From positions 1,302,001-1,366,000 of the forward strand of contig JANTQA010000021.1 of the NCBI GenBank assembly GCA_027625915.1: a stretch of 64,000 bases of DNA, in the 5' to 3' direction. The DNA is from Anaeramoeba flamelloides. Taxonomy: Eukaryota; Metamonada; Anaeramoebidae. Position 1 is the first letter of the stretch, and each line of letters opens with the position of its first letter. Below are positions 48,201 through 58,700 of the stretch, in pieces. The position numbers and the translations under genes were made by a program. The notes below the pieces were generated by a model. The model was not told where the DNA came from and made no database searches. It saw only the letters and a program-made list of their open reading frames with translations.

Positions 48201-48593
48201 AGAAATATTTGTAAATAAAATAAATGTTCAATTTTTTTAGATCTTCAAGGATTCAATATTTTATTACTTTTTCTAATCGTATTTTTTAAATAAGATTGAC
48301 GGTGTAAGGTTATTAGTTCACAGAGACTCTCAGAAATTACTAAAAGTGAGATTTCTTTAAAATAATTTTTTTTAGTAAATTTTGATTTTTTGTTTGTTGA
48401 TCCTAAATTCCAAATCAAAAGAAGATCTGAATCATTTGACTGAAAATATAATTGGAAAAATGAACCCTTTTAAAAATGATAACACAATTCTCTAAAGTTG
48501 ATAAATGAGTTTATATAACGGGTTTAAAAACACTTTCGTGTAAATAATTACTTTATTACCTTTGAGAAAAAAATAACTAAGAGTTACTGGTAC
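48160..48593. repeat. Dispersed repeat I, copy 2
   Basis: Direct relative of 18430-18895, ending in AACTAAGAGTTACTGGTAC before an A run of about 28 bases at 48598-48625. Confidence 0.55.
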
Positions 48594-48625
<32 letters not shown>

Positions 48626-48627
<2 letters not shown>

Positions 48628-50141
48628 CAAAATTATAAAATAAATTTGAAGTAAAAAGATAATTTTAATCTTATAATGTAATATTCAAATACGAACATGT
48701 AACAATTGTCTGATTTCAAAACTTTAATAAAAGAAAAATAATTATTTAAAACACCCAAAAAACAAAGACCAAAAAAACAATGATTATTTTAAAAAAAAAT
48801 TAAAATCAACAATAAATTTTTTCATAAATAACAAATTTCAAAAAGATAGGCTATTTGACCAATTCTAGTTCAAAAACTAATAAAAAAATAGTAATAAGTA
48901 TTTTTATCACCTTATGAAAAATGATTACGCATTTAATTTTTTCCAAATTTAGATAATATAAAAAATATTTTGATCTTAAAAAATGATTTTTTTCATTTTT
49001 CCTTACCTACCTTTATTCATAAAAGTTGAAAAATTATTATTCCAAAAATATTAAAAAATTATATAAAGTATCCAATAACTATTGATTTTGAATTTAGTAA
49101 ATTTATTTTCTATGTTTTAAATATCTTTTAAACAATTTCTCAAACCGAATTTTTATATTTCCAACCTTGAATTAACCAATCAATTATCAAAAAAGTTATG
49201 TAATAAAAAAAAAAAAGAATAAAGTTCAAAAAATTTTAACTTTCATTCAAATGATTTATACCTGATTTTAAAAAATTTTCAGATAATTTAACATGATATA
49301 TCTCTCTTTTTTTGCTAATAGTTGGATATATATATACATGTTACAGGATATATGACAAAAATATTTTTCATCATTTAATTTTCAATTATTTAGATCAATA
49401 TCATTTTTATTTATTAAATTAGATTTAGAGCACTCTTACAACAAAATTATATCCTTTTAAATTCTTTTAAAACTTAAAATATTTATATGTACCTTTAACT
49501 CCATATGATAGTTAATAACATTTGAAGAATTTATGATATTATTTTTTCAATTATTTTGGAATCAATACACGAAACTATTAATTGTAGTAGTATTTGTAAA
49601 AATTTCTTCTCGATTCGTTTTTAAATTTAAATGGGGTGTTATTTAATTTCTATTTTGTAAATATGTTCGAGGTCCATTAAAATAATATTACATTAACTTT
49701 AAGAAATCAAAATTTTTCTCAATCTATTGCACAAAAAACTAAATTCCAAAATTTGATACATGTTTAAACAGTTGAAACAATAAAAATACCACATTTGTTT
49801 TTAATTTGGAAATAATTTTGATTTTACAAACTATTTTATTTTTTTCTCTTTTTTGTTTTGTTTTCATTTCATTTTTCCATGTTTCCGAAATTATTTCTTT
49901 AGATCTGGATTTTTTTATCAATGATTAATAGAAGGTTAGCATTGGATTTGTTAAAGAGGAAAAGCACAGAATTGGTTGATGGTATCTTATCATTTGATAA
50001 TCAACAATTATTGGTGAAATTACAAAAAAATTATCAATAACCTTTTTTTTTTAGAAAACTAAATTAAGATTCAAATATTTCTAATGACTTTATCTCTCTA
50101 GATACCCACAGAATTAAAAGTCTCAAATTTATCCGCTTTAA
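48626..50141. other. Gene-free AT-rich stretch
   Basis: No gene, RNA or repeat recognised. Confidence 0.45.
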
Positions 50142-50171
50142 CCCCCCCCCCCCCCTTTTTTTTTTTTTTTT
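50142..50171. repeat. C14-T16 homopolymer tract
   Basis: 14 C followed directly by 16 T, abutting repeat R1 copy b. A pure pyrimidine tract like this can adopt triplex or i-motif structure; no function is shown. Confidence 0.8.
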
Positions 50172-50172
50172 A

Positions 50173-50450
50173 CAGATTAGACGAGGTTTCATCTAATCCT
50201 TAACAATAAACCCAACCGAATATTTTTGTTGCACTTGTTTCAACATTTTAGACACAACAATTTTTATTTTTTTCTGTTTCTATTTTTTTCTTTTATTTGG
50301 ATCGAAATGATTACTTAAAATAAAATTAATACTATTTAACTTATATGTAAGTTTTATATTAGGTTTGAATAAATATAATAAATATGAAATTATTATTATT
50401 ATTATTATTATTTTTGATTTTGGATGTGCCAACATTTTTTGGAATGGGGT
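50173..50450. repeat. Dispersed repeat R1, copy b (inverted)
   Basis: Reverse-complement relative of 2861-3140, from CAGATTAGACGAGGTTTCATC to TTTTTTGGAATGGGGT. A TTA/ATT triplet run at about 50388-50412 has expanded inside this copy. Confidence 0.6.
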
Positions 50451-50880
50451 TTACAACCTTGATACTTTTATTGATTTATCAAACGATACACATGAAAAAT
50501 GAATTTTTGGATGTAAAAAAAAATGAATGTTAAAGATTTCTGATAAATATTTAATATTTATTAAATTTTTTTAATAGAGAATTTTTTTTCAATTTATTTT
50601 TTGAACTATGTTTTTATTTTATAGTTAGAGCCAATATATCAATTTTGATAAAACAACATTCATATCGAAAATTAATATTCCTATTTTCAAAGTCTACAAC
50701 TCTAATTTATTTTTTTTTTTCATTTAAAAGAAATTATTGTTTTTTCCTTTGCTATTCTTTTTTTTTCTCTTTCTTTTTTTCTTTGTTTTTTGAAAAAGAG
50801 TTTCCTAATTTTTATATTTTTTTATTGCAAAAAAGCCAAAAACAAAAAAAATTCTATCTTAAAAAATAAAAACAAACTTT

Positions 50881-50990
50881 CAGAAAATTGTGGCTATGCA
50901 ATGTCTTCTAAAACGAGTTTGATTATTTTCAAAAAATCTTGTTGTTCAACTTTTTTTCAGTGAAGTTCCCAAAGAAAAAATCATAATGCT
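50881..50990. repeat. Dispersed repeat R2, copy b (inverted)
   Basis: Reverse-complement relative of 3541-3645 (CTTGTTGTTCAACTTTTTTT block). It lies on the opposite side of R1 compared with the first locus. Confidence 0.55.
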
Positions 50991-52014
50991 TTTAAAAAAA
51001 AACTTCTAATTTACTTTTTATTTACTTTTTATAATATTGTTTTTAAAATTCAAATATAAGGCTTTTACATATTTAAAATATAAAAAAAGTTTTATTTATA
51101 AGACTTCATAACTGTTCATTTAATGCTATTCTAGTGATTTTCCCAATTTAGTATTTCATGATGAGTAAATATTTTCAAAATATATTCCATAAGAACATTA
51201 ATAATTATTAGACACCAATAACAAAAAATTGTTTATTACCACTATTATGACCATATTTATAAATAATTATAATACATTTTCTTCCCATTTACCGAAAAAA
51301 AATGTTTTTTTAAATAAAGAGTGGAAAAAAAAACAAGATCTCTATAAAAATCTATGAAAAAAGAAATTATCTAATAATTTTAACTCTCTCTCTTGATGAA
51401 ACTTTGTGAAAAAATTTAAATTTATTTAAATGAGATCTTAGTAGAATTGAAATAAATAATATATACTTTATTTTAAGTGAAAAGAAAAATTATAAAAGAA
51501 CTCAATCAAAAATTCTAATATATATGATATAAATAGAATTTAAGTAAAACAAGCAGATTAATAAAGATTACCATCGAATAAATAATCATGAATGAAACTT
51601 TTGGAAAATTAAAGAGTTAGATTATAATATCATTTAACCATACTCTTTATTTGAAATTTTATTTCTTTCTGTATTTTTTTTTTTAATTTTTGGGGCTAGA
51701 ATCAATTTAATGATGTTTCACAGCCGAAAATAATTCTAAAAATGATACTAATATTTGTTAAAGGTATAAATCATCTTCAAACCCCAACCCTTTGTTATAT
51801 TCATTCAAAAGAAATTATTAAATAATTCACAGTTGTTCAAAATTAAAATAATATATTAATAAAATAAATTTCTAGCTAATTTTTTTTTATATTGCAATAT
51901 AATTTTATGTAAGAAAAAATCAATTTTATAACAATTTTTAAATAAAGTTATGAGTACTATAAAAATACCCATATAAATAATCAACACACATTATAATCAA
52001 ATATTAAAGTGTGT
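50991..52014. other. Gene-free stretch downstream of CK2 beta
   Basis: No feature recognised. Confidence 0.45.
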
Positions 52015-52254
52015 TTATTTGATTTTTTTATCTTCATCTGAATTAATGCTATTGTTTGGAACAGAATTATATATTTCAAAGCCAAAGATTTTTGGAATAT
52101 ATTTCCGAGGGGGAGAAGTTGGTTGTAATGTTGGTCTTACATTTAAAATCATATGGGCAAAGGTTGTACCAAAAAATGCACCATCAAAAATTCGATATTT
52201 TTGCTTGGGCAAATATATTTCCCGACATTTTGGACAATACAATTTTACAGCACT
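52015..52254 (-). CDS. CSNK2B: CK2 beta exon 3
   Basis: The acceptor AG is at 52256-52255 and the exon opens SAVKLYCPKC. It has the second zinc-finger pair and the C-terminal alpha-binding segment, ending in an Asp/Glu/Lys tail. The only in-frame start-like codon here is TTG, so it is not an independent gene. Confidence 0.92.
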   Translation of the reverse strand, partial: SAVKLYCPKCREIYLPKQKYRIFDGAFFGTTFAHMILNVRPTLQPTSPPRKYIPKIFGFEIYNSVPNNSINSDEDKKIK

Positions 52255-55200
52255 CTATTTATTTATTAATTAATATTATTTATTTTATATATATTATTAT
52301 TTTAAACATTAAATAGAAAAAAAATTAACATATAATAAAAATAGATATTTAATTAACTTTTCACAAAATTAATAATTGTATTTTCTTTTGATATTAATAC
52401 ATAAATTACTTTACTGGTTCATTTTTTTCTTTATTTTAAATATCACTCACAACTTCTTTTGAATTTTTTTTTTTTTGAATTAAATTGAATTGAACAATTT
52501 TTGTTTTCTTGTTTTTTTTACCCTTTCAGTAATCACCCGATTCAAATAAATCCAGTAAAATAATAATCCATTTTAGTAGATTTAATCTCTAAAGATAAAT
52601 TTTTATTATAAAACTAAGCAATGTGAAAATTTCGAAATTGATTTATTTCTTATATGTTTAATCAAAATAATGTATATTTTTCTTTTATACACCCTTGATT
52701 TTTTTGGTATCTGTTTTAAATTAAATATGTATATTCTAAGAAAATATAGATGTGTGTAAGGAATAATTTCAACTTATATTTGATAAAATTGATCAAGATG
52801 ATAGATAAATTTCATTAATGTTTATTCATTTTAATATGCTTCTGGAAGAGGTCATGTTTGGTTTTATTACATATTCTTATCAAAATAAATTTACAAAATT
52901 TAAGATCAGAATCATTTTTTCTAATTCTGACAATTTTTTCTTTTTTTCTTTCTTTGTTTACAAAACTTGAACAAAGATCGAATTAATAGAGAAATATTAT
53001 TTTTATATTATTTTTATATTTTTTTAGGTTAAAATTAATAGTTTAATATGTAATTTTCTAAATATTCAATTTAAACAATATTAAAGAATTGAAAAAATAA
53101 AAAAAAATGTCTAATAATTTCAATTGATAGATTCAAGATTAAATCAATAAAAGTTTTTACCAAATGAATCAAATGACTTGATAATTTGTAAAATCATAAT
53201 TAAAAATTTAAATACTGTTTATTACAAAATAAGTAGATCAAAATTTTCATCCAGCTTTCCAAAAATTTCCATACCTATCAATAATTATAAAGTATAATAA
53301 TTCCCAATTCTAAAAAATAAATGAATAATTTAGTCTTCTTTCCATAGATAAAAATATCGAAAACTTCCATGGTTTACATAATAAGATTTTGGAAATCTGA
53401 ATGAAAATTTTGTTTAATTTATTTTTCAAGTAATGTTATTATACGTAGATAATGAAATAATCTTCAAAAATAAAAAAAAAAATCTTTGATGTTAATTATA
53501 TTCCTGACCTAGATGATTTTTGATTTCTTGTGAATATTGAATATTGTTCTTTTTAAATTTATTTTTGTATAAATTGAAAAAAAAGTTAAAAACAATAAAA
53601 AAAAGTATTCAGCACCAAGTGTTCGCGAGAGGTTCCCCATCTCACTAACTAGCTTAGCCCTCAATTCGTTGATCTTCTGGGTTCGGAATGTGTCCAGGAT
53701 TATTAAATTGGGTATGGCCGAATACATTAATTAAAAAATTACAGTTTAATTTTGTAAATATTGGGAAAAGGGTTTTTGAAATTATCCCAAAATACCCAAA
53801 AATCAAAAATACCAGAAAATTTTTTAACCACATAAAAACTCGTTTGGAACAACACCTAGAAACACTAGTGCCAATATACACCGTTTAACGGTAAAATAAC
53901 AATTTTACTTATAGACAAAAAATTTTTTTTTAAATTTTCTACTTTAAACTACATGAAAGAGGTCTTGGGACTATTTGAGAATATGTGTGCAATTGTTGGT
54001 ACTTATTAGGGGAAGTGTATAGGTTGTGTCAGGGTATTGGTAAGGTTGTGTTTGAATGTTTTGTTTAAACCAGTTCCTTTTATGGAATGGGAAGTTAAAT
54101 AAAGTTTGGCTTGAATCACCTTATGTAGGATATGGGTGTGTATTGTAAGATTAGATATTACTCTGTTATTTTTGGATTGTATTTAATATTACAAAATTAT
54201 GGGTAATGATAAACAATTAGAAATTTTCAATTCAAGTACATTTTCTCTCATTTGTTAATACCATTTCGAAATGATCAGAAATGTTACAGTCATCTACAGT
54301 ACCAAATCCTTTCACACAAAATGGGTTGAATACCATTCCCTAAAATTTAATTTTTTTGAATTTTGATATTTATAGTAAAAAAAAATTTTTTCTAAAATAA
54401 AAGCCAAAATTACCTTTAAACTGAGTACATTGGCACCAGTGTTTCATAGAAGTTTTCCAAAAAGAGTTTTTTATGTGGTTAAAAAATTTTCGAGTATTTT
54501 CGATTTTCGGATATTTTAAGGAATATTTGATAGATTCTTGAAAAAATAAAAAAATATTTTTTGATAAATTATGATTTTTTATACATAATAAAAAGTCTTT
54601 AAAATATACGAATCTAAAATCAAGAATATTATAATTCGAATGCAAATCAATAGGAAAAAAGAAATTTTCTCTTTGAAATTTTAATACCTTCTGATTTGAA
54701 TAAATTATTTGTTCAAAACTTTTAATATATTTTGTCTTCAAAAAGTAACAATTTTTTTTCCCAGTCAAGAATAATTCATTCTAACCATTTAAACTTGCAA
54801 GTTTTTAATATTTAGATAAACTTTTCAAAAAAAAAAAAAAAAATAAAAAAATTGTTTTTTCAAAATTTCTCTGAAAAAATAATTAAATCACAATAACCAA
54901 GAAAAATTTTTCAAAAAATGAAAAATATTTTACAACCTATTTTTTTCTTCACAAGTGTAAATAAGGAATGTTGTAAAAAATAGAGTTTTTTCAATTTTGG
55001 AGATAAATAAAGAGTTCCATGTATTTATCCAAATTTTGGTAATAGTAAACAAAATTCCCGTTTTTATTTTTGATCTTGAAGGTGTTTTCAATATAAAATC
55101 ATTTGGCAAATACCAATACTTTGTTTGGAAAATTGTTTTTTTTTTAAATTTGAAAGATTGTTGTTTGCTAAACGATTTTTTGATTAAAATTGTTCTTAGT

Positions 55201-55655
55201 CTATTAAGAAAATCAGATATTATATTTACTATTACCAAAATTTGGATAAATACATGGAACTCTTTATTTATCTCTAAAATTGTAAAAACTCTATTTTTTA
55301 CAACATTCATATTTACTCTTGTGTTGTAGACTACCTATTCAACTTTTTATTCAAAAATTTTCTTTCAAAGATAATTTTTTATAAATTTTATACCTTAGAA
55401 TCTTTTCATAACAATTCAAAAACAAACAAAAAAAAAAACAATTTTATAAAGTGAAAACAAAAAATACTTAAAATAGAAAAAAATATATAAATTCGGGCAC
55501 CAAGTGCCCCACGCTGAGAGTCACGGAATACCAATTATTAATCACAGATTGTGGAATTTTTATATGTAACAGATAATCTTTCTATCGGGTTTTTACTCCT
55601 CCTGTATATCCAGGACATGAATAGTTTTTATTTGGTGATGCAAATGATAGTATTG

Positions 55656-55700
<45 letters not shown>

Positions 55701-58700
55701 AATTATTTTTCTTCTTCTCTTTTTTTTTATTTGATAAATTTTCTTTAATTACTCCTTTCTCTAGATAAATAAATAAAATAAATAAATAAACAATTTTTTC
55801 ACCTCAAAGACAATTAGGTTATTTGGGGTTCTAAGTATTAGTAACAATAGCCTATTGACTTTTTATTTGTTTACTTAAACTCTATTTCAGTCAAAGATCC
55901 CCAACATTTTTTTCAAATATCAATTATTTTATATAATTGACCTTTGTAGAAAAAAAAAGAAATAAACTGAATAATATACATCAAAGAATTGTTGATGTAT
56001 GTCTGAAAGAAAACTAATTAATAAATAAATTTTCTTAAAAATCAAAAAACTCAAATTCTTATGGCCCAATTGAGAAAAACAACGATGTTTGTTTTGAACT
56101 TCTACTGGTATTTGAATAATAAATAAAAGACAATTTTCACTTCATTTTCCATACTTTTCTTTTAAAAATCAAGTCTCCAAACGAAGTGTGTTGATATCTG
56201 TGGTCACTAATTGAAAAAGGAAATAAAAATGAAGTGAAAATTTTTCTCATTTATTAATCAAATATCAAGATCAAAGATCGAATAAAATTACAATAGAAAT
56301 CAATATGATTTCTCAACAATCATTTCCACAGTTTCAATAACCTTATACTGACACATTTTTACCAAGTGACTATTGATCTTGTAATAAAAAAAATTTTTAT
56401 AACTGAGTTAGGCTTTAAAAAAAAAATCAAAAAAACAAAAATGTGAAAAAATGTGAAAAAATGTTTTTTAATTTTGAAAATATCCAAAATAAAATTTTTC
56501 TTCTAATATCCCTGCAAACCCTTTAAACACATGTATTTCACTCATTACAACTATTTGACTTTGAATGAAAAATAGTTTAGTTTGTTTTTTGTGACCTTGA
56601 GTCAGATCCCGAGTTGAAAAAATAAATAACAACTAGATTGTTTCATCTGTTCAACAGTCTCCTTGTTATAATTCCCCGTTTTGGATCCCCTTCCAGACTC
56701 AAAATATGATATTGTTCTAGTGTTAAGAGGATATTAATTGATGTTCTTTGAACTCATAAATATCATCTTATATCACTTCGAAAAATATCATATTTCTCGT
56801 TCTTCCAGGCCAGACACGTAACATAGCAAAGTGAGTGTTTTCAAATCGACCCAAAAAAACAACAGACATTGGAAGTAAATAAAATTACTGACACATGATT
56901 AAAATGTCTCTAAAAAGAGATTAGTTAAGTAGTTATATTTGTTGATCTCATCAATTAAAAATGATCTATGTATTAGTAAAAAACTCCAACAATTTCTGAA
57001 AAAAATCTGCATTTCGCTACAAATTTAAAATAGATGAATTATCAATATTCAGACTACAAAGTCACAAAATATCTTTCTTAAATTTGTGTATGAAATGTAG
57101 GTTAATAGCTTAAAAATTCAATTTTTTTAAAAAATTAAATAATTAACCAATAGATTTTTTTGGCAAATTATTTCTGAACTATTAGAAATATATTGATGTT
57201 AAAATTAGCCTAATTTCAAAAGAAACAAAGTTAATCAGTCTTTGGGTTTTTATGTTGATGATTATTGAGTTAATCTTTGAAATTAAAAAAATTATAAAAA
57301 TTGTTACTTTTGGAAGTTCAAAATATGAATTATTAAATACCAGATTCTATTATTTTAAGTTTCTATTTTTGATTGGGAAAAGGAATTTTAAAAAAACAAT
57401 TTCAAAAATGAAAATTTTTCATAGTGATCATTAGTAAAAAATGTAATAATTTATTGTGTGGGAGATTTATACAGCTGTTCCAAACCTACCGTTACATTTG
57501 ACAGACATAGAAATAGACTTTTTGTCTCAGTTAAATACAAAAAAAAAAATCTTTGGTTATACACTATCATATATATATTATGGTTTGACATAGGTTTTTT
57601 AAAAAAATTTCTTATTTGAAAGACTGAGAAAAAAAAATCTTGCTGTTTACAAAACAAATTCAAAAATTCAAAACAAAGATTCCAAAGATCAAAGATAGAA
57701 TTTGATGATTTCTTGGAAGTGGTCTTGTTTTTTTATTTTAAGGTCTTTAGAAATTTAGGATCTACCAAAAACCTGAAAATTTTTTTAAATTATTAATCAT
57801 TTAGAAAGGTTTATAGTCAAAAATTAAAATTTTGAAATAAACTATCTTTCATAATAATTGGCCCATTAAAACTCAAATTTTAAATAAAAATATTTTTAAT
57901 AATTGAAGTTATCTATTCTAATATAAAAATTTAGATTTTAATATTCAATACTATACTCAAGAGATATTTATTTTTTGTATAAAAATAAAAGAAAAAAAAA
58001 TAAAACAAACTGTTAAAAAAAATTGGGAAATTTATTTTGAAAGAAGCATTACATGAAAAATAGAAAATTTAAAAAAGTAAAAAAACCCATTTATCGATTC
58101 TCCTTCCATTTGAATAACTAAATCTAATCTCTTTTTCATATTTGAAACCAAAATTTGCATTACCATTGTGAAAAAAATTTGGGTCATTAAAAAAAATTGG
58201 GTCAGTTAAAAATTTGTTTTCGTTTTTTAATTAATAAATATTAGCAAAATGGTTTTTGATCAAAGTAAAATTTTATGAACAAATCTTACATTTAATAAAA
58301 ACCAAAGCCATTATCAATAATAATTTTCAAATGCAATATTAAATTGTTGCATTTTAACCTTTTGGAATTACTGTGGAACTCCAAAAATACAAAAATTTAT
58401 TTTTAATTGTCAACTTTACTAAAAATAAGAGAAATATTTAATAGGAAATATTAAAATCTATTAATTCAATAAGATATTTATCATTGTTAATAAACGCAAA
58501 TTTATCACGGTTAATCTTAAATATCCTTTTAAACCAAATTGAATCATAAATTCTTCCAAAAAAGATATTATTTCGAAAGAGGTTGTTTTCCACTAATGTT
58601 TACAATCAAAACTTCAAAATACCAAAATATCAAGATTTCAGAAACCATTTAAATTCTAAAAATCCTCATAGACAAACCTTAATTTAAAACTGTTATTAAT

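Noticed and set aside
53605-53890. Protein-coding frames crossing the 5S gene on both strands
   Set aside because: The segment folds as 5S rRNA with matching termini and a terminator; the frames are incidental.
54370-55329. Frames of 110-132 codons on both strands that resemble each other
   Set aside because: They mirror each other because of the fold-back at 54950-55323 and repeat F; no conserved codon pattern.
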